DNA of 10,514 bases from Duodenibacillus intestinigallinarum (GTDB lineage Bacteria > Pseudomonadota > Gammaproteobacteria > Burkholderiales > Burkholderiaceae_F), in the NCBI GenBank assembly GCA_019117105.1, contig DXAH01000035.1:1-10514 (forward strand), read 5' to 3'. The position numbers and the translations under genes were made by a program. Under the pieces are notes generated by a model. The model made no database searches. It saw only the letters and a list, made by a program, of their open reading frames with translations, and was not told the DNA's origin. Of this stretch, positions 1 to 7,177 are shown piece by piece. Within the stretch, counting starts at the first letter, position 1. Every line of letters starts with the position of its first letter.

Positions 1-72
1 AGGACAGTGAAACGCTTCAGGGCCGATGATAGTTGGTTGTATTTCCAGTGAAAGTAGGTCACTGCCAGGCTA
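1..72 (+). rRNA. rrf: 5S ribosomal RNA, 3' part (cut by window start)
   Basis: The first 70 or so bases match the 3' two-thirds of bacterial 5S rRNA. AGTGAAACGC, GCCGATGATAGT, GAAAGTAGGTCACTGCCAGGC appear in the order seen in E. coli and betaproteobacterial 5S. The closing CTGCCAGGC at 62-70 is the 3' strand of the terminal helix; the exact 3' end (70-73) is uncertain. The 5' part lies outside the window. The gene is presumably the last one of an rRNA operon running in from the left, and a terminator hairpin follows directly. Identity is by remembered consensus, not a covariance search. Confidence 0.93.
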
Positions 73-84
73 AATCATTAAAGC

Positions 85-121
85 GAACCCCCGTTGGAGT
101 CTCTCCTTCGGGGGTTTCGTC
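85..121 (+). terminator. rRNA operon terminator hairpin
   Basis: AACCCCCG (86-93) pairs with CGGGGGTT (109-116). An inner GGAG/CTCC stem (96-99/103-106) lies inside a TT/TT internal bulge. The stem is followed by a short T-containing tail (TTTCGTCATTT). It begins about 13 bases after the 5S 3' end, so it most likely ends the rRNA operon transcript. Confidence 0.8.
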
Positions 122-145
122 ATTTCTGCGCAAAAAAATCTCCAG

Positions 146-175
146 ACAAAAAAGAAGGAGGCAGTGAAGCCTCCT
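146..175 (-). terminator. mutS rho-independent terminator
   Basis: Read on the minus strand, AGGAGGC (175-169) pairs with GCCTCCT (162-156) around a six-base loop. A T-rich tail TCTTTTTTGT (155-146) follows. The hairpin starts about 30 bases after the mutS stop. The rRNA operon and the suhB-mutS unit converge here, each with its own hairpin. Confidence 0.8.
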
Positions 176-205
176 CCTGTTTTGCAGTTTTTCTGCTGCC
201 TTTGA

Positions 206-2857
206 TTACTCGTTAAGCGTGCTGCCGGCTTTTTCTTTGAGGGTGTAGAGCAGGGCAAGGGCGTCTCTCGGCGTCAGATCGTCGACGTCAAGCATCGAAA
301 CCTCTTCCGCAAAAAGACGAGCGGCCTTGGCCGATGCGCTTTCTTCCGCAGGCAACGGGTCTGGTGCGTCAACGGCAAACAAATCCAATTGAGAATCGGA
401 AATCACCGAACGCGCTTCAATTTCAGCCATCATGGCACGGGCGCGTCGTGTGACCGAGGCAGGCATGCCGGCGAGTTCAGCCACGGCAATACCGTAGGAG
501 CGGTTGGCGGGGCCTTCGCGTACGTCGTGCATGAAGACGATGCCGCGATTGGTTTCTCGAGCGCTCACATGAACGTTGGCGACTTCGGGAATTTCAGTCG
601 CAAGCTGCGTGAGCTCAAAGTAGTGCGTTGCAAAGAGCGTGTAACTCTTCGTGGTGACGGCAAGTTCCCTGGCAATGGCGCCCGCGAGACTCAATCCGTC
701 GAAAGTCGAGGTGCCGCGTCCGATTTCGTCCATCAGTACCAATGAATTAGGTGTGGCCTGATGAAGAATGGCCGCGGCTTCGGTCATTTCCACCATGAAC
801 GTGGAACGGCCGCGGGCGAGATCGTCGGAAGCGCCAATACGCGTGAGAATACGATCGATCGGCCCGATACGTGCGGCTTTGGCGGGAACGAAGCTTCCGG
901 CGCATGCCAGAAGAGCAATCAGGGCAACCGAACGCATATAGGTTGACTTGCCGCCCATGTTGGGACCGGTGATCACCAACAGGCGCCTCGAGGGCGTCAG
1001 CGCACAGTCGTTGGGGACATAGTGTTCAAGCGCATGCTCCACGACCGGGTGACGAGCCCCCTGCAGATCAATGCCGGGAACGGCACTCATTGAGGGTTTG
1101 ACCCAGTCGGCGGTCTCTGCGTGTTTGGCAAAGGAAAGCAGAGTGTCGGCAGCAGCCACGGCTGCGGCAGCATCCAAAAGCGGTTTTACAAAGATCTGAA
1201 TGCGATCGAGAAGCGCGTCCCAGAGTTCTTTTTCTCGTGCAAGCGACCGTTCCTTGGCAGACAGTGCCTTGTCTTCAAAAGCCTTGAGTTCCGGGGTGAT
1301 GAAACGCTCGACATTTTTGAGCGTTTGGCGACGACGATAATCGGCCGGTACGCGCTCGGCCGCCGCTCGCGGCACTTCAATGTAGTAGCCAGAAACGCGG
1401 TTGTATTCGACGCGAAGCGACGAGAGTCCCGTGCGTTCCTTTTCCTTTGCTTCGAGGTTGACCAGAAATTCGCCCGCGTTGTCACGCATGGCGCGCAGAT
1501 TGTCGAGCTCTTCGTCGGCGCCCGCGGCAATCACGTCGCCTTCGCGAAGAAGCGAAGCGGGCTCCTCTGCGATCCAACGGTGAAGCTCTTCACTCAACGT
1601 CGCATCCATCACGGCGGTGTCGGCAAGTGACTTCAAAAGCGAACTGCGGCACTGCTGACCGAGTGAGGCGAAGTTGGAAAGTTTCTCAAGACTGTCGCGA
1701 AGCGCGGCAAGCTCTCGAGGACGAATGCTTCTGAGAGCAATGCGGCCCACGTTGCGTTCAATGTCGGGAAGCCCGTTGACACAGGCATCAAGCTCTGAGC
1801 GAAGCGTCGTGTCTTTAAGAAGTTCATCGACGGCTTCATGGCGGCTACGAACGACCGCAAAGTCGCGCAGCGGATGATGCAACCAGTGCAGCAGCGTACG
1901 AGAACCCATTGTCGTGCGGCAATGATCCACCACACGCATGAGCGTATCGCCTTCGTCGCCCCGAATCGTTTCGCTGATTTCAAGATTGCGGCGCGCGACG
2001 GCGTCAAGTGCTACGTAGGCACTGTTTTCTTCCAATACCGGAGCTCGAAGGAAGGGCAGAGCATCGCACTGTGTTTGTTCTACGTAACCCAGGATGGCAT
2101 TGACGCCGGCAAGAATCTCCGGCTCGTTTTCCAGTCCTCGTGCGGCGAGCGCTTCCAGTCCAAATTTTTCTTTGATAAGTGCAGCGCCGCGCTGGCTGTC
2201 AAAGTGCCAGTCGGGAAGCGACGTTACAGGGATGCCGTCGAAGTCCTCTTGGCGCGACTCTTTGACGGTTTCGGAAAGAAGAATTTCGCCCGGAGTCAAA
2301 CGGGCGAGTTCGCCGGGGAGATCTCGCAGCGAGCATTTGGCGGCACGAAAGTCGCCGTTGGAAAGCGTGAGCCACACCAAGGCCCCCTGCGCATTGCGTC
2401 CTTTGCCGGGCACCCAGGCCGCAAGCGGCGAATCCTGCTTGTCGTTTAAGAGCGCGCCGTCGGTGAGCGTACCCGGGGTGACGATTCGCACGATCTTGCG
2501 CTCGATGCTGCGTCCCGGAGCGGCCTCTGTCATCTGTTCGCAGACGGCCACCGACACGCCCGCTTTTACGAGACGCGCGAGATACTGCTCGAGCGTTGCC
2601 GCGGGAACACCCGCCATCGGGATTTCGTTACCCTTGGAGTCTTTGCCTCGGCGCGTGAGCGTGAGGCCCAGAATGCGGTTGGCTCGGATGGCGTCGTCGA
2701 AAAAGGTTTCGTAAAAGTCGCCGAGTCGATAAAGAAGCAATACACCGGGATGCTTATCCTTGAGCATCAGGTATTGGCGCATGATGGGCGTGTGGCCGGC
2801 GTACGGGTCGCACGCCGCCCCACCGCCCTCTTGAAGCGGCTTATTCGTATCAGCCAT
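206..2857 (-). CDS. mutS: DNA mismatch repair protein MutS
   Basis: MutS (883 aa; E. coli 853) binds base mismatches and small loops as a dimer and, with ATP, recruits MutL to start strand-directed repair. The N-terminal mismatch-binding domain has GDFYE at residues 46-50, with the Phe48-x-Glu50 pair that wedges into the mismatch. The ATPase has Walker A GPNMGGKST (631-639), Walker B LMDEIGRGTS (D710, E711) and the FATH loop. The C-terminus ends in a DLTPRDALALLYTLKE segment, like the tetramerisation helix of E. coli MutS. The ATG at 2857 is 22 bases past the suhB stop with no clear Shine-Dalgarno, which suggests translational coupling to suhB. Homology with E. coli begins at HTPIMRQYL (residue 22), so the start could vary slightly. 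The gene looks intact. Confidence 0.98.
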   Translation of the reverse strand: MADTNKPLQEGGGAACDPYAGHTPIMRQYLMLKDKHPGVLLLYRLGDFYETFFDDAIRANRILGLTLTRRGKDSKGNEIPMAGVPAATLEQYLARLVKAGVSVAVCEQMTEAAPGRSIERKIVRIVTPGTLTDGALLNDKQDSPLAAWVPGKGRNAQGALVWLTLSNGDFRAAKCSLRDLPGELARLTPGEILLSETVKESRQEDFDGIPVTSLPDWHFDSQRGAALIKEKFGLEALAARGLENEPEILAGVNAILGYVEQTQCDALPFLRAPVLEENSAYVALDAVARRNLEISETIRGDEGDTLMRVVDHCRTTMGSRTLLHWLHHPLRDFAVVRSRHEAVDELLKDTTLRSELDACVNGLPDIERNVGRIALRSIRPRELAALRDSLEKLSNFASLGQQCRSSLLKSLADTAVMDATLSEELHRWIAEEPASLLREGDVIAAGADEELDNLRAMRDNAGEFLVNLEAKEKERTGLSSLRVEYNRVSGYYIEVPRAAAERVPADYRRRQTLKNVERFITPELKAFEDKALSAKERSLAREKELWDALLDRIQIFVKPLLDAAAAVAAADTLLSFAKHAETADWVKPSMSAVPGIDLQGARHPVVEHALEHYVPNDCALTPSRRLLVITGPNMGGKSTYMRSVALIALLACAGSFVPAKAARIGPIDRILTRIGASDDLARGRSTFMVEMTEAAAILHQATPNSLVLMDEIGRGTSTFDGLSLAGAIARELAVTTKSYTLFATHYFELTQLATEIPEVANVHVSARETNRGIVFMHDVREGPANRSYGIAVAELAGMPASVTRRARAMMAEIEARSVISDSQLDLFAVDAPDPLPAEESASAKAARLFAEEVSMLDVDDLTPRDALALLYTLKEKAGSTLNE

Positions 2858-2879
2858 AGCGATAAAAAGCCGGAGAGTC

Positions 2880-3677
2880 TTACTTGGCGCTGTTGGCGTC
2901 GGTCACTTTCATCAAGAGCGGCGCAAAGATCTTGGGCGTGCCCACGCAAATGCCGCCGGTCTCGAGATAGTTTTCACCGGCCGAAAGGTCGGTCACCAGG
3001 CCGCCGGCTTCCAGAACGATGAGTGAGCCGGCAGCCAAATCCCAACTCTTGAGGTTGGCTTCCCAGTAGCCGTCCAGACGACCGCAAGCCACATAGCAGA
3101 GGTCAAGCGCGGCTGAGCCGGCGCGGCGCAGCCCCGCACAGGAGCGGGCGACACGCTCGAGCTTGGGCAGGAATGTTTCGTAGTCGTCGTTGCGGCGGAA
3201 GGGAAAACCGGTGCCGATCAGTGCCTTGCTCATGTCCGTACGGCCGGAAACGCGAATGCGGGCGTTGTTTAAGAATGCGCCGCGGCTGCGTTCCGCACTG
3301 AAGAGTTCGTCCTTGACCGGGTCATAGACAGCGGCGGCCATCACGCGTCCCTTGAGGGCGTAAGCAATGCTCACGGCGTAGTGCGGGAAGCCGTGCAGGA
3401 AGTTGGTCGTGCCGTCGAGCGGATCCACGTACCAGACGCCGTCCGCCCCGGGATTGACGATCGTGCCGGATTCTTCGGCAACGATGCTGTCCTTGGGGAA
3501 GTACTGACGAATGATTGACGTGATGCGTTCTTGTGCGCCGGTGTCCACGCGGCTCACGAAGTCGAACGGAGCCTTTTCGCGGGCTTCAATGGCCGAGAGG
3601 TCGAGGCTTTCGCGGTTGATGAAGTTGCCGGCTTTGCGGCAGGCCTGGATTGCGACTTCAAGTTGGGCTGAGGGCAT
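2880..3677 (-). CDS. suhB: Inositol-1-monophosphatase family protein SuhB
   Basis: A 265-aa Mg-dependent, Li-sensitive phosphatase of the inositol monophosphatase family. In E. coli, SuhB also joins the Nus complex in rRNA antitermination. The metal-binding signature is complete: EES (E68, E69), DPLDGTT (85-91) and WDLAAG (from W212). The GSAALDLCYVACGRLDG stretch (188-204) is typical of bacterial SuhB. The chosen start (MPSAQLEVAIQACRKAGN) aligns with the E. coli N-terminus (MHPMLNIAVRAARKAGN). The frame stays open upstream through TTG at 3737 and ATG at 3734, adding about 20 hydrophobic residues, and an AGGGAG sits beside those codons, so a longer form is possible. The gene is divergent from trmJ, as in E. 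coli, and directly upstream of mutS. Confidence 0.95.
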   Translation of the reverse strand: MPSAQLEVAIQACRKAGNFINRESLDLSAIEAREKAPFDFVSRVDTGAQERITSIIRQYFPKDSIVAEESGTIVNPGADGVWYVDPLDGTTNFLHGFPHYAVSIAYALKGRVMAAAVYDPVKDELFSAERSRGAFLNNARIRVSGRTDMSKALIGTGFPFRRNDDYETFLPKLERVARSCAGLRRAGSAALDLCYVACGRLDGYWEANLKSWDLAAGSLIVLEAGGLVTDLSAGENYLETGGICVGTPKIFAPLLMKVTDANSAK

Positions 3678-3797
3678 GAGGATAACGACTCGAAAGAGAA
3701 AAATAACGACAAAAGGGGAGCTGAAGCGAATCATCAACTCCCTGACTTGAATGGATGCCCGTCCGGTGGAGGAAGGGACTGAAATTTGGGTGCGCGT

Positions 3798-3806
3798 ATT
3801 TTATCA
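3798..3806 (-). promoter_or_regulatory. Candidate extended -10 promoter for suhB-mutS
   Basis: The minus strand reads TGATAAAAT here, matching the extended -10 pattern TGn-TAtAAT with one change. No good -35 box lies 16-18 bases upstream. It sits about 120 bases before the suhB start in the only intergenic space upstream of the suhB-mutS pair. Predicted by eye. Confidence 0.4.
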
Positions 3807-3857
3807 AATCAGGCTCGCGGCGATGAGAACGGACATTGGCGAGAATCGGACAAAACC

Positions 3858-3887
3858 TTGAACTAATCTGCATCCGACGGTTATAAA
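3858..3887 (+). promoter_or_regulatory. Candidate sigma-70 promoter for trmJ
   Basis: TTGAAC (3858-3863) and TATAAA (3882-3887) are separated by 18 bases, a reasonable -35/-10 pair. It lies about 43 bases before the trmJ ATG. A second -10-like TATGAT at 3891-3896 lacks a matching -35. Confidence 0.5.
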
Positions 3888-3929
3888 CCGTATGATTCCT
3901 ATTCCGATCAAAATGCAGTCAACAGGATC

Positions 3930-4784
3930 ATGGACGCAACGCTCAATCAAACGCTTCCTCCGCACAGCAGTCGGATTTCATTTGTACTGGTACGACCGAG
4001 CCACCCTGGCAACATCGGTGCGGCTGCCCGAGCCATCAAGACGATGGGCTTTACCGATTTGCGCGTGGTTGCTCCGGTGGATCCCGAATACCGCACGCAT
4101 CCCGACGCCGTGGCGTTTTCAACGAGTTCCGTTGACGTGCTCACCCACTCCCGCGACTACCCGACGCTCGAAGAGGCTCTGAGCGACGTGGCCCTGCCGT
4201 TCGCGATGACAGGCTACAGCCGCCGCTTCGGTCCGGCTTTGGAAACGATGCGCGAGAGTGCCGATCGCGCAAGCCTTTGGGCCGAGGAAAACAAGGGCCC
4301 CGGCATTGCGTTTGTGTTCGGTTGCGAGCGCTCGGGGCTCACCAACGAAGAAGTGGGCCTTTGTCGCTTCGCCACGGCCATTCCGGCCAATCCCTTAAGC
4401 CAGAGCCTCAATCTTGCTCAGGCGGTGCAGATTGCAGCCTACGAGATGCACATGGCGCTTTTGCAAAGGGCGCACGCCGCCGGACTCTACGGCTGGCAGC
4501 AGCGTTTCGAACAGGATCCGGCCGCAAGCGCCGCCGCCGTCGAAGGACTGATGCGGCACTGGGAGGAGGCGATGACGGCGTGCGGCGCACATAAACCCGA
4601 GGAGCCCAAGAATCTCATGGCGATGAGCCGAAGTATTTTCTCCCGTGCGCTTCTTACGCAATCCGAAGTGGATCTGCTCCGAGGCATTTGTGCGGCGATC
4701 ATTTGTCCGCGGCACTTGAGAGCCGGCCGCAAAAAGGCTCTGGCGACCGAAATGAGCGAAAGTTCGGAGAAAAGCTCGAATTGA
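3930..4784 (+). CDS. trmJ: tRNA (cytidine/uridine-2'-O-)-methyltransferase TrmJ
   Basis: A SPOUT-class (TrmD/SpoU fold) enzyme; E. coli TrmJ 2'-O-methylates position 32 of several tRNAs using S-adenosylmethionine. The three SpoU motifs are present: RPSHPGNIGAAARAIKTMGF (22-41) with the conserved Asn, VFGCERSGLTNEE (129-141), and IPANPLSQSLNLAQAVQIAAYE (151-172), which forms the trefoil-knot cofactor site. The C-terminal helical region holds LRGICAAI, like the LRGILASI of E. coli. At 284 aa it exceeds the E. coli protein (246 aa), mainly by a linker around 180-210 and a short charged tail. AGGA (3924-3927) lies close before the ATG. Divergent from suhB; cysE follows 113 bases on. Assignment to TrmJ rather than another SpoU paralogue rests on the suhB neighbourhood and overall similarity. 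Confidence 0.92.
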   Translation: MDATLNQTLPPHSSRISFVLVRPSHPGNIGAAARAIKTMGFTDLRVVAPVDPEYRTHPDAVAFSTSSVDVLTHSRDYPTLEEALSDVALPFAMTGYSRRFGPALETMRESADRASLWAEENKGPGIAFVFGCERSGLTNEEVGLCRFATAIPANPLSQSLNLAQAVQIAAYEMHMALLQRAHAAGLYGWQQRFEQDPAASAAAVEGLMRHWEEAMTACGAHKPEEPKNLMAMSRSIFSRALLTQSEVDLLRGICAAIICPRHLRAGRKKALATEMSESSEKSSN

Positions 4785-4810
4785 GCTTCAGGCCACGGGC
4801 GAGCCTGCGG

Positions 4811-4816
4811 TACAAT
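4811..4816 (+). promoter_or_regulatory. Candidate -10 box for cysE
   Basis: TACAAT lies 27 bases after the trmJ stop and 81 bases before the cysE ATG. A weak TTCAGG (4787-4792) lies 18 bases upstream as a possible -35. cysE may therefore have its own promoter besides read-through from trmJ, since no terminator separates them. Confidence 0.35.
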
Positions 4817-4897
4817 CAAAAAACGAGGTGCAGGATAGGCTCGCGAAAGTCGCCCTTTGCCCGAAACCAACACCGACAGAAAAAGGATACGAAGCAA

Positions 4898-5599
4898 ATG
4901 TTTGAGCGCATTAAGGAAGACATGCGGACCATTCTTGAGCGAGACCCGGCGGCGCTCGGTCCGATGCAGGTGATTTTCAGCTATCCCGGTCTGCATGCGC
5001 TGGCGTTTCACCGCGCTGCTCACTGGTGTTGGATTCAGGGCTGGTACGGCTTTGCACGGTGGCTGAGCCACGTCGGACGTTTCTGCACCGGCATTGAAAT
5101 TCACCCGGCCGCCCGTATCGGCCGCCGCGTCTTCATCGATCACGGCATGGGCGTGGTGATCGGTGAAACCGCCGTGGTGGGCGACGACTGCACGATCTAC
5201 CATGGCGTAACCCTGGGCGGCGTCAGTCTCGGCCGTGGGCAAAAGCGCCATCCGACGCTCGGCAAGGGGGTTGTAGTGGGCGCCGGCGCCAAGATTCTCG
5301 GCGGCTTTACCGTGGGCGACAACGCACGCATCGGCAGTAACGCCGTTGTGGTGCGCGAAGTGCCTGAGAACGTGACGGTGGTGGGTGTCCCCGCGCGTTC
5401 CACCAAGGAAACCAAAAAACAGCGCGAACAGCTCCATTCTCAGTTTATGGCCTACGGTGTGGTGCCGGGCGAAGACGATCCTTACGTCGTCAAGATTCGT
5501 CAGCTCGAGCGACAGCTCCAGCAGCAGGCCCAGATGATCGCGCAGTTGCAAAAGCTTGCCGGTCTTGACGGCGAAGAGAAGGACGCTGAAACCAAGTAG
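4898..5599 (+). CDS. cysE: Serine O-acetyltransferase CysE (short form)
   Basis: CysE transfers acetyl from acetyl-CoA to L-serine, giving O-acetylserine, the first step of cysteine synthesis. The 233-aa protein has a short alpha-helical N-terminus (1-60) and a left-handed beta-helix of hexapeptide repeats (about 65-165). IEIHPAARIGRRVFIDHGMG (67-86) contains the catalytic His82. YHGVTLGG (101-108) and RHPTLGKGVVVGAGAKILG (117-135) follow. Glu67 replaces the Asp143 of the long enterobacterial enzyme, as in B. subtilis CysE. The N-terminus lacks the helical extension of E. coli CysE (273 aa), and the C-terminus has a Gln-rich helix (about 197-222). The terminal Ile that docks into CysK in enterics is absent. 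The frame is open upstream to 4688, but ATG 4898 follows AAGGA (4883-4887) and matches family N-termini. Confidence 0.95.
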   Translation: MFERIKEDMRTILERDPAALGPMQVIFSYPGLHALAFHRAAHWCWIQGWYGFARWLSHVGRFCTGIEIHPAARIGRRVFIDHGMGVVIGETAVVGDDCTIYHGVTLGGVSLGRGQKRHPTLGKGVVVGAGAKILGGFTVGDNARIGSNAVVVREVPENVTVVGVPARSTKETKKQREQLHSQFMAYGVVPGEDDPYVVKIRQLERQLQQQAQMIAQLQKLAGLDGEEKDAETK

Positions 5600-5630
5600 G
5601 CGTCGTGACGGTACAAAATTTCAACAAAAG

Positions 5631-5664
5631 GCGGCTCGGCGCTCTTTCGCGCGGGCCGCTTTTT
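5631..5664 (+). terminator. cysE rho-independent terminator
   Basis: GCGGCTCGGCGC (5631-5642) pairs with GCGCGGGCCGC (5649-5659) with one bulged G and one G-U pair around a six-base loop. TTTTT (5660-5664) follows. It starts 31 bases after the cysE stop and ends just before the ffs -10 box. Confidence 0.88.
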
Positions 5665-5667
5665 CGC

Positions 5668-5673
5668 TACAAT
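5668..5673 (+). promoter_or_regulatory. Candidate -10 box for ffs
   Basis: TACAAT (one mismatch to TATAAT) lies 7 bases before the predicted 5' end of the SRP RNA, the expected spacing to a transcription start. The region 17 bases upstream (TTTCGC, 5645-5650) is a poor -35 and lies inside the cysE terminator hairpin. Confidence 0.5.
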
Positions 5674-5679
5674 GCGCAG

Positions 5680-5782
5680 TTCGGCGGGTCCCCTCGCATA
5701 AGAGCTCTGCTAACCTGGTCAGGTCGGGAACGAAGCAGCCACGGCGGAATACTCTTAGTGCCGAGGATAAGGCTCGCCGAAT
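5680..5782 (+). ncRNA. ffs: Signal recognition particle RNA, small bacterial (4.5S) type
   Basis: This RNA binds Ffh and targets nascent membrane proteins to FtsY and the translocon. The conserved apical domain is clear: GGTCAGGTCGGGAACGAAGC (5717-5736) followed by AGCC, against GGTCAGGTCCGGAAGGAAGC in E. coli 4.5S. The GGAA tetraloop is kept and its closing pair is swapped from C-G to G-C, so the fold is maintained. The asymmetric-loop strands (GTCAG, GCAGCC) are present. The long stem closes with TTCGGCGGG (5680-5688) against CTCGCCGAA (5773-5781), and CATAAGAG (5697-5704) pairs with CTCTTAG (5752-5758). Ends are estimated from stem closure. Placement just before dnaX is common in proteobacteria. 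Confidence 0.95.
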
Positions 5783-5802
5783 TCGTTTCTGCGCTTCCTC
5801 CT

Positions 5803-5808
5803 TATAAT
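5803..5808 (+). promoter_or_regulatory. Candidate -10 box for dnaX
   Basis: A perfect TATAAT lies 80 bases before the dnaX ATG and about 20 bases after the SRP RNA. No recognisable -35 box occurs 16-18 bases upstream, where the end of the ffs stem lies. dnaX could also be reached by read-through from ffs. Confidence 0.4.
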
Positions 5809-5887
5809 TGACCGACCGATTCGCCGCGAACAGCGTCCCGGGACCTGCGGCGACTCTCCAATATTTTGTTCGGTTGGATTTTCCCTC

Positions 5888-7177
5888 ATGAGCTATCAGG
5901 TTCTCGCCCGAAAGTGGCGCCCCCATGACTTCGAAAGCATGGTCGGGCAGGAACATGTCGTTGCCGCCTTAAAGCACGCCCTCGACGAAAATCGTCTTCA
6001 TCACGCCTATCTCTTTACGGGAACGCGCGGCGTTGGCAAGACCACGCTCTCGCGCATTTTGGCCAAATGCCTCAACTGCGTCGGCGAAGACGGCAAGGGA
6101 GGCGTGACGTCGCACCCCTGCGGCAAGTGTGAAGCGTGCCGCGCCATCGACGAAGGGCGATTCGTCGACTACATCGAAATCGACGCTGCGAGCAACCGCT
6201 CGGTCGAAGAAATGACGCAGCTTCTGGAGCGCGCCATGTACGCGCCCTCCAACGCCCGCTACAAGGTCTACATGATCGACGAAGTGCATATGCTCACGAC
6301 GCATGCCTTCAACGCGATGTTAAAGACCCTGGAAGAGCCGCCCGAATACGTCAAGTTCATCCTCGCCACGACCGATCCTCAGAAGGTTCCCGTGACGGTA
6401 CTTTCCCGCTGCCTGCAGTTCAATTTGAAAAACATGTCGCCAGCGGCCGTTTCCGGTCATATGCAGCACGTCATGCAGCAGGAAGGCATTCCGGCAGAAC
6501 CCGCAGCGCTTGATCTGCTTGCGCGCGCCGCCCGAGGCTCCATGCGCGACGGCTTGTCGCTGCTTGATCAGGCCATCGCCTTCTGCGCGGGCGACGTGAC
6601 GCTTGAAAAAGTGCGCGCCATGCTGGGCGTGATGGACTCCGACGTGCTGTGCGACCTTACCGAAATGGTGCTCGAAGGTCGAGCCAAGGAGGCCTTCGAA
6701 ACGGCGCGTCAAATCGGTCTCGACGGAGTGAGTTACGGTCAGGCCGTGCGCGATTGGGCAAGCCTCATGCACCGCATTGCCATTTTGCAGCGCGTGCCTG
6801 ATGCGCTGACCGACAGCGACTCGGCTCTGGCACGTATTCGTACGCTTGCAAGCAGCATGACGCCCGAGGAAGTGCAGCTTGATTATCAGATTCTGTTGCA
6901 GGCTCGCGCCGACATGGCTCAGGCCCCGGACGAATACGCGGGTTTTACGATGGCCATTTTGCGCATGCTTGCCTTTAAACCCGCCGGTTTTGCCCCCGGC
7001 GGCAAGGTGCCCGAAAAAAAGCCGGAACCGGCTCGCCGGACGACCAAGGCGAATGACGCCGCCGGCGCCATGCCGCCCGAAATTCCGCACGACGACGTAC
7101 CTCCCGAGATAGCGGCCGAAGCGGCGCCGCCCTGGGCGGATCTGCCGCCGCAGGAGCCCGGCCGGGGAGAGCATTGA
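5888..7177 (+). CDS. dnaX: DNA polymerase III subunit gamma/tau (zero-frame product lacking tau domain V)
   Basis: DnaX is the AAA+ motor of the clamp loader that places the beta clamp on primed DNA. Seen in the 429-aa frame: Walker A GTRGVGKT (45-52); a zinc module with C64, C78, C81, C84; Walker B VYMIDEVHM (D131, E132); sensor 1 LATTDP (159-164); SRC (173-175) with the trans-acting arginine finger; and a helical collar domain to about residue 365. A Pro/Ala/Lys-rich linker with PPWADLPP follows. The frame stops at TGA 7175-7177, while the tau-specific C-terminal domain continues in the +1 frame downstream. The product therefore resembles E. coli gamma (431 aa) in length and content. A phased A AAA AAG heptamer at 7015-7021 could also give a 389-residue gamma. 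The start is the ATG opening MSYQVLARKWRP, the family N-terminus. Confidence 0.95.
   Translation: MSYQVLARKWRPHDFESMVGQEHVVAALKHALDENRLHHAYLFTGTRGVGKTTLSRILAKCLNCVGEDGKGGVTSHPCGKCEACRAIDEGRFVDYIEIDAASNRSVEEMTQLLERAMYAPSNARYKVYMIDEVHMLTTHAFNAMLKTLEEPPEYVKFILATTDPQKVPVTVLSRCLQFNLKNMSPAAVSGHMQHVMQQEGIPAEPAALDLLARAARGSMRDGLSLLDQAIAFCAGDVTLEKVRAMLGVMDSDVLCDLTEMVLEGRAKEAFETARQIGLDGVSYGQAVRDWASLMHRIAILQRVPDALTDSDSALARIRTLASSMTPEEVQLDYQILLQARADMAQAPDEYAGFTMAILRMLAFKPAGFAPGGKVPEKKPEPARRTTKANDAAGAMPPEIPHDDVPPEIAAEAAPPWADLPPQEPGRGEH
7004..7067 (+). promoter_or_regulatory. Putative dnaX -1 programmed frameshift signal
   Basis: The heptamer A AAA AAG (7015-7021) is in the X XXY YYZ phase of the dnaX frame (GAA AAA AAG), the same heptamer used in E. 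coli dnaX. A Shine-Dalgarno-like AAGGTG (7004-7009) precedes it. GC-rich inverted repeats follow: CCGG/CCGG (7028-7031/7036-7039), or CGCCGG/CCGGCG (7034-7039/7062-7067) enclosing GGCG/CGCC. A -1 slip adds 11 residues (AGTGSPDDQGE) and stops at TGA 7054-7056, giving a 389-aa gamma. The run of seven A could alternatively act by transcriptional slippage. Confidence 0.6.

Noticed and set aside
70..258. 62-codon minus-strand frame between the 5S end and mutS
   Set aside because: It overlaps two terminator hairpins and the mutS 3' end, and its product is of low complexity.
4772..4788. Hairpin AAGCTC/GAGCTT at the trmJ stop as a terminator
   Set aside because: The stem is short (6 bp) and no T run follows. 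It may not stop transcription before cysE.
4487..5551. 354-codon minus-strand frame across trmJ and cysE
   Set aside because: It spans two well-supported plus-strand genes and their intergenic region. Its His- and Arg-rich product shows no domain.
5808..5836. TTGACC (5808-5813) as a -35 box for dnaX
   Set aside because: The sequence 16-18 bases downstream (around CAGCGT) does not resemble a -10 box.
7014..7020. The A7 run as the place where the tau frame is reached
   Set aside because: The +1 frame hits TAG at 7110-7112 and the -1 frame hits TGA at 7054-7056, so slippage at the A run cannot lead to tau domain V without another event.
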